Assembly (NCBI GenBank): GCA_963803295.1 | Contig: CAWDMC010000009.1 | Location: forward strand, 434,001 to 498,000 | DNA length: 64,000 nucleotides | From: CAWDMC01 sp963803295 | GTDB lineage: Bacteria; Acidobacteriota; Terriglobia; UBA7540 | Direction of reading: 5' to 3' | Part shown: one piece after another, positions 37,259 to 45,483 of the stretch | Layout of the letters: every line of letters starts with the position of its first letter | How positions within the stretch are numbered: position 1 is the first letter of the stretch | The notes under the pieces: generated by a model | What the model was told of the DNA's origin: nothing | Databases searched by the model: none | The model's input: only the letters and a program-made list of their open reading frames with translations | Translations under genes and position numbers: made by a program

Positions 37259-38539
37259 TCAGACGTTTACCGGTTCGATCTTAGGCACCAGTATCTGAAA
37301 CACTCCCAAAGCCAGCGGATGCATGAGCCCGGCGACGATGAACAAGGGCACCCAGGTGTGCAGATACTGGAGTTGATACCCTGATACCAGCGCGATAATC
37401 ATTCCTCCGGCGGCGCCTGCCCCACCCCCTAGTCCCACCACTGATCCCACGTCCTTCTTCGGGAAGAGGTCAGAAGCGAGGGTGTAGATGTTGGCTGACC
37501 AGCCTTGATGCGCCGAGGTAGCCAGCGAGATGAACACCAGGGCCGTCCAAGGACTGGGGGAGAGCACCGCCAGTATTCCCGCCGGCATCATAAGCGCACA
37601 GGCCGCCATGGCGCACTTGCGCGAGAAGTTGGCCGAGTGGCCGCGCTTCAGCAGGAATCCGGAGAACCAGCCGCCAGCGATGCTGCCGGGAATGGCGCCC
37701 AGGAACGGGATCATGCCGAACCATCCCAGCCAGGTAACAGAAAGGTGACGAGCCTGAACGAAATACTTCGGCAGCCAGAAAATGTAGAACCACCAGATCG
37801 GGTCCGTCATGAACTTCGCCAGAATGAAACCCCATGCCTGCCGGCGTCCGAGGATTGCGCTCCAGCGAAGCCGGTTGGCACTCACTGTATGGTCGGCATT
37901 CCGTTCTTTGCCGATGTACTCAAGCTCCTCAGGTCTTATCCATGGGTGTAAGGCGGGAATGCGATAAACCGCAGACCATAGGGCCACGCAGGCGAGTCCG
38001 AGGGCTCCCGTTCCCAAGAATGCGGACTTCCAGCCCCACTTCACGAGCAGCCACACTACTAGCGGATAGGCAACCACCTGGCCGGCGTTAGTCCCGCTGT
38101 TGAACAATCCCGTTGCCAGGGCGCGCTCGTTTTTCGGAAACCACTCGGCCACGGCTTTGATCGAAGCCGGGAAGTTACCGGCCTCGCCGGTGCCAAGCAG
38201 AAGCCGCGCCATCGAGAAGGAGAGCACTCCCCTTGCCAGGGCGTGAGCCATAGCGGCGAGCGACCACCAGGCCATGGCGAGTCCGTAGCCCAAACGCGTT
38301 CCCAGCCGGTCGATCATTCCGCCTGAAATCAGCATCATGATCGCGTACGATAGCTGGAATGAGAAGATGATCCAGCCGTAGTCGCTCTCAGTCCAATGAA
38401 ACAGCCGCTGCAGTTCGGGCTCGACAATGGCGATAGCGCCGCGATCGATATAATTCACCATCGAGCCCAGAAACAAGAGGCCGCAGATGATCCAGCGGAG
38501 GTGAGGAACGGTGAAGTGTGGCTTGCTGTTTCCGACCAT
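37259..38539 (-). CDS. MFS transporter, anion:cation symporter (ExuT/hexuronate-like)
   Basis: 426 residues with about 12 membrane segments. The N-terminus (IICGLLFLGSMVNYIDRGAIAIVEPELQ), the loop GGMIDRLGTRLGYG and the GTGEAGNFPASIKAVAEWFPKNERALATG stretch are characteristic of the ACS family, which carries hexuronates, galactarate, glucarate or related organic anions by proton symport. The proximity of a LarA-like racemase and an exported rhamnosidase fits uptake of sugar acids or deoxy-sugar products. No ribosome-binding site is evident at the ATG. Confidence 0.88.
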   Translation of the reverse strand: MVGNSKPHFTVPHLRWIICGLLFLGSMVNYIDRGAIAIVEPELQRLFHWTESDYGWIIFSFQLSYAIMMLISGGMIDRLGTRLGYGLAMAWWSLAAMAHALARGVLSFSMARLLLGTGEAGNFPASIKAVAEWFPKNERALATGLFNSGTNAGQVVAYPLVVWLLVKWGWKSAFLGTGALGLACVALWSAVYRIPALHPWIRPEELEYIGKERNADHTVSANRLRWSAILGRRQAWGFILAKFMTDPIWWFYIFWLPKYFVQARHLSVTWLGWFGMIPFLGAIPGSIAGGWFSGFLLKRGHSANFSRKCAMAACALMMPAGILAVLSPSPWTALVFISLATSAHQGWSANIYTLASDLFPKKDVGSVVGLGGGAGAAGGMIIALVSGYQLQYLHTWVPLFIVAGLMHPLALGVFQILVPKIEPVNV

Positions 38540-38662
38540 AAACTGTTGCCGGCGCTACATTCGACGTGGCATGGCCATGTCGGGCGGAACATGGAAACTC
38601 AGGAAGGCGGAGCCGTCAATGCCCAGCCGGGGAACTTAGCGGCGCTATCCGCCAAGCGAGAC

Positions 38663-38731
38663 CGCCGGTGAGGACACCGGCGCTACAGCCTTTCACTAGA
38701 GAACGCCGGTGAGGACACCGGCGCTACAGCC
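38663..38731. repeat. Palindromic REP unit, family A core, two direct copies
   Basis: Two identical 28-bp units (38663-38690 and 38704-38731) with the palindrome GCCGGTG-AGGA-CACCGGC followed by GCTACAGCC, separated by 13 bp. The second overlaps the last three codons and stop codon of the minus-strand larA-like gene, so the element has supplied part of that coding sequence. The core matches 6040-6057. Confidence 0.7.
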
Positions 38732-39992
38732 CCTTCACCAGTGGCAGGATGTCTCCGCCATGCCGCAGGACTACCACTTTGGCGTCGCGGCCTGCCAGTC
38801 CGAAGGCGGTTGTGAGCGCCTGTTGCGGATCGGACGCGGTCGAGAAACCTAAGTGTTTCTGGACCTCAGCGCTGATGCCTGCCGATACCATGATCCCCTG
38901 CGCCTTGTCGCGAATCACACGGCCTACGTGCACAAGATGAGCCGCCGCGACTTTATCCGCGAGCTCCTGCCGCTCCAGCATCCCCTTCACTTCCTCGACT
39001 CCGCGATAGCCCAAACGCTCCACTTCCGGATGCTCCTCGGCTACGCCATGAGGACAGCGCGTTACAAGGATCACGATGCCGCCCGGTCGCACCGCTAGTT
39101 CCGCGGCATAGATACCCTTGGCTGCCTGCCACAGGTCGTAGTCGGCGGGGTACGATTCGACAATCACGATGTCCGCAAAGTCCGGCTGGGAGACTCCATA
39201 GATCGCGCGAGAGAGCGCGGCGCCCCTCCGGTGTGCCTCGACCGGATCACCTGCCACCACGTGCTGAACGTGAGACTCTCCATCCATCACTACATTAACA
39301 ATGAAGCGCAGGCCGGCCAACCGCCCAATACGTTCCACGTCAAGCCGCACCGGATTGGCAGCTATCCCGAGGATCTCAGGGCCCGAAAACAGGGCGCTCA
39401 TCCAGTGGGTGTAGCCGGTGACGGCAGGACCACTTGCACCGGGCTGCACGATGGTGGCGCCGCCCGTGAATCCCATCACCCGATGCGGTACGATCTGCCC
39501 GACGCCGATCACCAGGTCGGCCTCCCCGAGCCGGCGGTTCACCTGAATCGGGGTTCCATCGGCGGTGGCGCCGATCTCGCGCAGGTTTCCCAACTCCTGC
39601 CAGTGATGTAGCGCGACTTCATACTGGTGCGGAATCTCAGCACCTAGCTTGGTTTCGACTTCGGCCGAGGTCATGCGTGAGTGAGTTCCGGCGGCAATAA
39701 GAATGCGGATGTTACCGGGATCGACGCCAGCACTCCGCAGGCGTTCGAGTACCGGCGCCAATACGACCGAGGCCGGTGTCTGGCGCGTGATGTCGTCAAC
39801 CAGCAGCAACACCCGAGCGTCCCTCGATGCCAGGGCTTCCAGGGGCGAGCCTTGCGGATGATCCAGAGCCTGCGCCGTCAGCTCGGCGACATCGGGCGCT
39901 CCAGGCAGAACGCGAGGCTCTAACACCGCCATGAGGTTACGGTCGGGAATCTCGAAAGCAGGTAACTCAGGGTAAGTCAGTGAGAGTATCAA
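38724..39992 (-). CDS. larA: LarA-family nickel-pincer racemase/epimerase (DUF2088)
   Basis: 422 residues. N-terminal DUF2088 domain with LLLVDDITRQTP and ILIAAGTHSRMTSAE, and LGEADLVIGVGQIVPHRVMGFTGGATIVQPG in the middle, as in lactate racemase LarA. LarA uses a Ni-pincer nucleotide cofactor to racemise 2-hydroxy acids. Many homologues act on other hydroxy acids or sugar acids (malate, phenyllactate, gluconate), so lactate is not assured. No larB, larC or larE genes lie in the window, so the cofactor must come from elsewhere. TTG start with GGAGG upstream. Confidence 0.83.
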   Translation of the reverse strand: MILSLTYPELPAFEIPDRNLMAVLEPRVLPGAPDVAELTAQALDHPQGSPLEALASRDARVLLLVDDITRQTPASVVLAPVLERLRSAGVDPGNIRILIAAGTHSRMTSAEVETKLGAEIPHQYEVALHHWQELGNLREIGATADGTPIQVNRRLGEADLVIGVGQIVPHRVMGFTGGATIVQPGASGPAVTGYTHWMSALFSGPEILGIAANPVRLDVERIGRLAGLRFIVNVVMDGESHVQHVVAGDPVEAHRRGAALSRAIYGVSQPDFADIVIVESYPADYDLWQAAKGIYAAELAVRPGGIVILVTRCPHGVAEEHPEVERLGYRGVEEVKGMLERQELADKVAAAHLVHVGRVIRDKAQGIMVSAGISAEVQKHLGFSTASDPQQALTTAFGLAGRDAKVVVLRHGGDILPLVKGL

Positions 39993-40599
39993 ATTTCCTC
40001 CGCCAAACTGTGCCCGGCTTTCAGAATCAGATTCGGAACCAAGGACGCGCGAAGCGCCTTGAAGTGCGGCAGCTCCGCTGCCGCCTTAACCGCAACGCTT
40101 TGGCCTCCGGTGCACGAACAGGATTTGTGCCTGCCAGCAACTACTAAGGACCCCTACGACGCGCTACCAGAAACGAAGGTACCGGGAACATGGCGGCGGC
40201 GACCCGCTCGCAAGGCGGGTAAAGGCGGGCTGCTTTACGAACTTACAGCACAAGGCTCGATAGCCCTGCCCTCACATGACTAATCGCCTTGAGCCATTGA
40301 CGCCCGATACTACCACCACCTCGTAACGGCACCAAGTGAAACCACGGATGAGAGCCATTCGGTGATAAGCTATGCGGCTCGCATTTGGCTGGCAGAGCCC
40401 TGGTTCCCTTCCCTTGTAGAGTGCGACAGCCCATGGAAAGCGGCGGGGTGACGCCGCCTTGGAATGTGAGCAAAGGAATCTTCAAGCGCAGAACAAGAAT
40501 GGCGGTGGCTCAGACCACGGCACTCCAAAGGCGGGCTTACGCCGGCGAACCTCTCCCGACCAGGGCTGACCAGGGGGGAGAAAAAGAGAGAGATCTACC
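39993..40599. other. Intergenic region, 607 bp, divergent promoters of the LarA-like and GH78 genes
   Basis: No gene supported. The short frames are shadows or composition artefacts. I see no unequivocal promoter boxes, repeat or hairpin. Confidence 0.4.
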
Positions 40600-43230
40600 A
40601 TGAAGCGACGACAGTTTATTGCTGGATCCCTGACCTCGGGAGGGGCGTTGCTGCTGCCCCGAGCGGTAGCAGGCCAGGTAGAACGGACGGTGGCGGGTTT
40701 CCATCCACACACGGCTGACAAAGCTCAAGCGCCCCTGAACCCGCTTCCTGACCTAAGCCCGGCTCGCTGGATCTGGTATCCCTCCGGGCGCTGCCTGCCG
40801 AATACTTTCATCTTGTTCCGTCGCCAGGTCGAACTCGATTCCAAGGTTGTGAAGGCGCGCGGCTGGATCGCCGCCGATAGCCGCTACCTCCTCGAAGTGA
40901 ATGGCCAGCGGATCCAGTGGGGACCGGCGCCGTCCGACCCGCGCTGGGCGGAAGCCGATCCGGTGGATCTGTCCGCCGCGCTCGACGCGGGTATGAATGT
41001 TATTGGCGCTAAAGTGGTGTGGTTCGGGCAGGGCGACGGCACTTGGCCGGCTGGAAAACCCGGATTCCTGTTCTGGCTCGAAATCGAGACGGCGAGCGGC
41101 CAGCGCCAGACGATCGTTTCCGATGCTGGCTGGCAGGCGCATCTGGCGCGCTCGTGGAGGCCCGGAAACTACAAGCGCTGGTATCTGCGTGCGTTACAGG
41201 AAGAATTTAATGCGCGACTTTATCCTTACGGCTGGACCACGGCGCAGTTCCAGACTACCCAGGACTGGATTCATGCCATGACCCTCGACTGCCCGGCTGA
41301 CAAACCACCCCTCGTCTCGAATTACTCCGACTACATGTATGACACGGCCGGCGATGAAGAATCGTGTCAACTGCGCGGGCGTAGCGTTCCTCACCTGGCG
41401 GAGACGCTGGTTCCGGCGGCGAAACTGACCGAGTCGTGCTGGATCGACTGGGTGCGTCCGCCCGAAGAATACTTCGAATGCCGACCGCCGGAGTCGTTTC
41501 GGGCAGACCGCCAGGATGCCGCACAGCCTGTTGGCCCGCGCGGGTGGCAAGTGGATCTCGATGGCCATCGAGGCGCGGCGCTCACCTTCGAGTTCACGGA
41601 GCAGATGGTGGGATGGCCATATTTCACCATCGAAGCTCCAGCGGGCACGACCATTGAGCTCATGGTGCAGGAGGCCCACCAACCGGGCGGGCCAGCATTG
41701 CTTAACACACACTTCGACGGTTGGACACGGTTCATCTGCCGGGAAGGCGAAAACCGATTTGAGACCTTCGACTACGAGAGTTGCCGCTGGGTGCAACTGC
41801 ACGTCCATGGCGCCCACGGGAAGGTGGTGATTCGTGACGTGGGAATGCGCAGGCGTGTCTACCCCTGGCCGAACACGCCCCATATCCACTCGGACGAGCC
41901 GGAGCTACAACGGCTGTTCGATGCCAGTCTCAACACGCTCAACAACTCTGCCCAGGAAACCGTGATGGACGGAGCAGGGCGCGAGCGGCAGCAATACAGC
42001 GGCGACGGTGCTCACCAGCTTCATGCGATCTACTTGGCTCTTGGCGAGACACGCTTGCCCGCGCGGTTCGTGAACACCTTCAGCCAAGGTATGACACAGG
42101 ATGGATATTTCCTGGATTGCTGGCCCGCCTATGACCGGCTGGCGCGGCTCTGGGAACGCCAACTCCAACTCACCAAGTGGGGGCCGATTCTCGATCACAG
42201 CGTCGGCTTCAACTTCGACTGCTTCTACTATCACCTATATACGGGTGATCTCAAAGCTCTGGCTGAGCCCTATCCGCGCCTTCTGCGCTTTGCCCAGTAT
42301 CTTGGCGACCATGTCGGCCGCGACGGACTTCTGGGGGTGGAGAACCTCGGAATACCTTCTGTCTGGATCGACCATGTCGCTTACGAGCAGCAGCGCCACA
42401 AGCAGTGCGCCTTCAATCTTTATGCCGGCGCGATGCTGCAGCATGCGCTTGCTCCCTTATGCGCGGCCTTCGGAGATCGCAGCCATGAACAATCCGCCAA
42501 AACGCTGGGGCGGCAATTGCAGGCGGCCACGGTAAAACGATTCTGGAGTCCGGAACGTAAGCTATTCGTCATCAACCTTCCGTGGCTCGCTGAGGATAAG
42601 AAGATCCGGCTCTGCGACCGTTCTCTGGCCACCGCCATCCTCTACGATCAGTGTCCGGGAGGAGAAATCGCAGCTGGTCTTCACGCCCTGGTGGATTGCC
42701 CGCCGGAAATGGGATTCTCCTATCCCTGCAACGCCGGCTGGCGCTTATGGGCGCTGGGAAAGGCAGGCCGAGCCGACGTGATCGTTAAGGATTTCCGTGA
42801 GCGCTGGGCAGTTATGGAATCCGTCAAGCTGAACAACACGCTGCAGGAGGATTGGCACGACGTTCCCGACACCACCTTCGAGTGGAGCCATTGTCCGCTG
42901 TCGCCGATCTTTGTCACTCACATGAGCGTGGCGGGAATTCGTCCGCTCGAGCCGGGCTTCAAGCGCTGCGAGATTCGTCCCCAGCCCGCTGACCTCCGGC
43001 TGCTCGAACTGACTCTCTGGACCGTTCAAGGCCCGATTGGCTTTAGCAGCCGCGGGAAGTCCGGAAACCGCGAACTCAGCCTATCGTTGCCCGCGGGATG
43101 TACTGGCGAGCTCGTCGTGCGACCAGAGGAGTCGCTTACATTGCCCGCAGCCGCGCAGCCCACGGCCGACGGGCTTCGCCGTTATCGACTGCCTTCGGGC
43201 GAAACGAAGCTCCAACTGAAATTCACTTAA
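40600..43230 (+). CDS. Tat-exported alpha-L-rhamnosidase-like glycoside hydrolase (GH78)
   Basis: 876 residues. Twin-arginine signal MKRRQFIAGSLTSGGALL. N-terminal beta-sandwich domains (WIWYPSGRCLPNTFILFRR, ADSRYLLEVNGQRI) are typical of GH78 accessory modules. The (alpha/alpha)6 barrel from about residue 420 contains the acidic motif VMDGAGRERQQYSGD (about 453-467), comparable to the catalytic DCPQR-E...GWTGD block of GH78. The enzyme would release L-rhamnose from plant polymers in the periplasm or outside. A ribosome-binding site (GGGGAG) precedes the ATG. Confidence 0.83.
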   Translation: MKRRQFIAGSLTSGGALLLPRAVAGQVERTVAGFHPHTADKAQAPLNPLPDLSPARWIWYPSGRCLPNTFILFRRQVELDSKVVKARGWIAADSRYLLEVNGQRIQWGPAPSDPRWAEADPVDLSAALDAGMNVIGAKVVWFGQGDGTWPAGKPGFLFWLEIETASGQRQTIVSDAGWQAHLARSWRPGNYKRWYLRALQEEFNARLYPYGWTTAQFQTTQDWIHAMTLDCPADKPPLVSNYSDYMYDTAGDEESCQLRGRSVPHLAETLVPAAKLTESCWIDWVRPPEEYFECRPPESFRADRQDAAQPVGPRGWQVDLDGHRGAALTFEFTEQMVGWPYFTIEAPAGTTIELMVQEAHQPGGPALLNTHFDGWTRFICREGENRFETFDYESCRWVQLHVHGAHGKVVIRDVGMRRRVYPWPNTPHIHSDEPELQRLFDASLNTLNNSAQETVMDGAGRERQQYSGDGAHQLHAIYLALGETRLPARFVNTFSQGMTQDGYFLDCWPAYDRLARLWERQLQLTKWGPILDHSVGFNFDCFYYHLYTGDLKALAEPYPRLLRFAQYLGDHVGRDGLLGVENLGIPSVWIDHVAYEQQRHKQCAFNLYAGAMLQHALAPLCAAFGDRSHEQSAKTLGRQLQAATVKRFWSPERKLFVINLPWLAEDKKIRLCDRSLATAILYDQCPGGEIAAGLHALVDCPPEMGFSYPCNAGWRLWALGKAGRADVIVKDFRERWAVMESVKLNNTLQEDWHDVPDTTFEWSHCPLSPIFVTHMSVAGIRPLEPGFKRCEIRPQPADLRLLELTLWTVQGPIGFSSRGKSGNRELSLSLPAGCTGELVVRPEESLTLPAAAQPTADGLRRYRLPSGETKLQLKFT

Positions 43231-43461
43231 CTCCGGTGTATACTTACTACAGGGGAAGACACCAACACAGTCATCGTTAGGCAGCCCGCTGCGCCGGAGG
43301 GTAGTTCGTTTAGGAGTCTCTCTCCGCATCGATCTGCGTTATGCAGGGGGCTTCGCGGATGCTTAGAGCATCGGCGCCCGGCACGCGAGCTGAAATAGGC
43401 CGAATCTCCAGGCCTCGATCATGGGAGGGAGTGTTCACCTTTCACGGGTCCGGAGGTGAAG

Positions 43462-45483
43462 ATGGACTCACCGCGATCTGAAGCTAAACGGAAACAAGAC
43501 ATACCGGCCAACATCGAGGAGGGGAGCGTCCGGCCGCCGCCGGAGATCTCGCTGTTTCCCATCGTGGGCATAGGCGCCTCGGCCGGCGGACTGGAAGCTC
43601 TCCGGCAGCTACTGCCGAATCTGCCGCGGGACACTGGCTTGGCTTTCGTAGTCGTCCAGCATCTGCGCCCTCACCATCAGAGCATGCTCCCTGAGTTGCT
43701 TTCGAGGGCAACTACGATTCCCGTGCTTGAGGCCAAGGAAGGAATGAGGGTCGAACCCGATCACGTCTATGTGACTCCCCCCAACGCCGAAATTACCATC
43801 CGGAATGGTGTACTCAGTCTCAGAGCTCGCCACGACACTCCCCCATTCCATTTGCCCATCGACGGTTTCTTCACCTCACTGGCGGAAGACCGAAAAGATA
43901 AAGCACTCGGAGTAGTCCTTTCGGGTACGGCCTCCGACGGCACCCTGGGTCTGAAAGCCATAAAAGCTCAAGGGGGAATCACCTTTGCCCAGGAAGAGCA
44001 GTCGGCAAAATTCGGGGGTATGCCGCATAGCGCCATTTACGCCGGCCATGTCGATTTCGTTCTACCCCCCGAGGGCATTGCTCGTGAACTAGGCCGTATC
44101 GGACAACACCTAAACGGAAGTATCGGGAAGGAGCCGGCGCCCGAGGATCTTCTCCGCGGCCCGGCCGGCGAACTCAACAAGCTTCTTACTCTGTTGCGAA
44201 ACGAAACCGGAGTCGATTTCAGCGAGTACAAAAAGAGCACCTTTGGCCGTCGCATCCGGCGGCGCATGGTGGTAAACAATATTGATAGTCTTGCTGACTA
44301 TGTGCGCTACGCACAAGATAACCGCAAGGAGATGGACGCCCTCTACCAGGACGTCCTGATCTATGTCACCAGTTTCTTTCGCGAGATCGGGACCTTTGAG
44401 GCGCTCAGGAAGCGGGTGTTTCCAGAGCTCATGAAAGACAGGCCTGCCGAAGCGCCTGTCCGCATCTGGGTTCCAGGATGTTCGACCGGGGAAGAGGTGT
44501 ATTCGCTGGCCATCTGCGCGGCCGAGTACCTGGCCGATATTCAGAGTTCCAACAGTCTCCAGGTTTTCGGCACGGACATCAACGAGGCGTTGTTGCAAAA
44601 GGCCAGGAGCGGAGCATACACAGAAAAGGAACTCGCCAACGTTTCGCCCTCGCGGCTGAAGCGTTTCTTTACCAAGACCGTCGAAGGCTACCGGATCCGC
44701 GAGTCGCTGCGGGAAACTTGTATCTTTGCGCGTCAGAATGTGGCAAGCGATCCACCGTTTTCGCGGTTGGATTTGATCAGTTGCCGTAATCTGCTGATTT
44801 ATCTGGAAGCCTCTCTGCAGCGCAAACTGATCCCTATTTTCCACTATGCGCTACAGCCCGGCGGGTTTCTCTCGTTGGGCAGATCGGAAAGCTTGAGCGA
44901 GTTTTCCGACCTCTTTAGCGCGGTTGATAAGAAAGCCAAGATCTACGCGAAAAAGCCGACAGCCCGCCGGGCAGCTCGATGCGCTGAGTCTAAGCAGCCA
45001 CCTAAAAGGCCTTGGCAGAGCGCTGGCGGCACGGACCAGCGCCGAGTTCGACCTCGGGAAGGAAGTCAGTCGCATTATGCTCTCCGAGTATATGCCGCCT
45101 GGTTTCGTAATAAACGGCGACCTGGAAATTGTCCAGTTCCTAGGTCAAACCGGCCGCTATCTGGATCCAATGCCGGGCCCCGCCAGCTTTCAGATTCTGA
45201 AGATGGCCCGCCAGGGACTCCCTTTCGAGTTACGGAAGATCATTCTCCAGGCTCAGCATCAGGGAACGAGACTGGTGAAAGAGGGAATCGCGGTCAAGGC
45301 CAACGGCGGCACGCGAGAGATCGACTTGGAAGTGCGGCTAATCAAGGGACCCTCCGGCCGGGAGACATACTTCCTGGTCTTACTTCACGAAAGGCCGCAA
45401 CAGCCTGCACCGGCCTCGGTGTCGCCGTCGCCGGAGCAGGGAGCCGAGGAGGCTGCGCAGGAAATGCGCCGGGAGCTCGATGA
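43462..45483 (+). CDS. CheB-CheR fusion, N-terminal half (frame broken near 44960)
   Basis: A CheB methylesterase domain at about residues 35-215 (VGIGASAGGLEALRQLL with the nucleophile Ser, VVVQHLRP with His, LSGTASDGTLG with Asp) is followed by a CheR methyltransferase domain at about 230-495 (SAM-binding VWVPGCSTGEEVYSLA-type motif, here IWVPGCSTGEE, then VFGTDINEALLQKAR and DLISCRNLLIYLE). Real coding in this frame ends near KIYAKKPTA (about 44960); the rest to 45483 is a chance extension. The true continuation is the +1 frame (44924-47473). GGAGG lies 5 nt before the ATG. Confidence 0.85.
   Translation: MDSPRSEAKRKQDIPANIEEGSVRPPPEISLFPIVGIGASAGGLEALRQLLPNLPRDTGLAFVVVQHLRPHHQSMLPELLSRATTIPVLEAKEGMRVEPDHVYVTPPNAEITIRNGVLSLRARHDTPPFHLPIDGFFTSLAEDRKDKALGVVLSGTASDGTLGLKAIKAQGGITFAQEEQSAKFGGMPHSAIYAGHVDFVLPPEGIARELGRIGQHLNGSIGKEPAPEDLLRGPAGELNKLLTLLRNETGVDFSEYKKSTFGRRIRRRMVVNNIDSLADYVRYAQDNRKEMDALYQDVLIYVTSFFREIGTFEALRKRVFPELMKDRPAEAPVRIWVPGCSTGEEVYSLAICAAEYLADIQSSNSLQVFGTDINEALLQKARSGAYTEKELANVSPSRLKRFFTKTVEGYRIRESLRETCIFARQNVASDPPFSRLDLISCRNLLIYLEASLQRKLIPIFHYALQPGGFLSLGRSESLSEFSDLFSAVDKKAKIYAKKPTARRAARCAESKQPPKRPWQSAGGTDQRRVRPREGSQSHYALRVYAAWFRNKRRPGNCPVPRSNRPLSGSNAGPRQLSDSEDGPPGTPFRVTEDHSPGSASGNETGERGNRGQGQRRHARDRLGSAANQGTLRPGDILPGLTSRKAATACTGLGVAVAGAGSRGGCAGNAPGAR

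Noticed and set aside
45070..45483. Extension of the CheB-CheR frame past the frameshift
   Set aside because: Its translation is low-complexity and it overlaps the true kinase frame; chance openness in GC-rich DNA.
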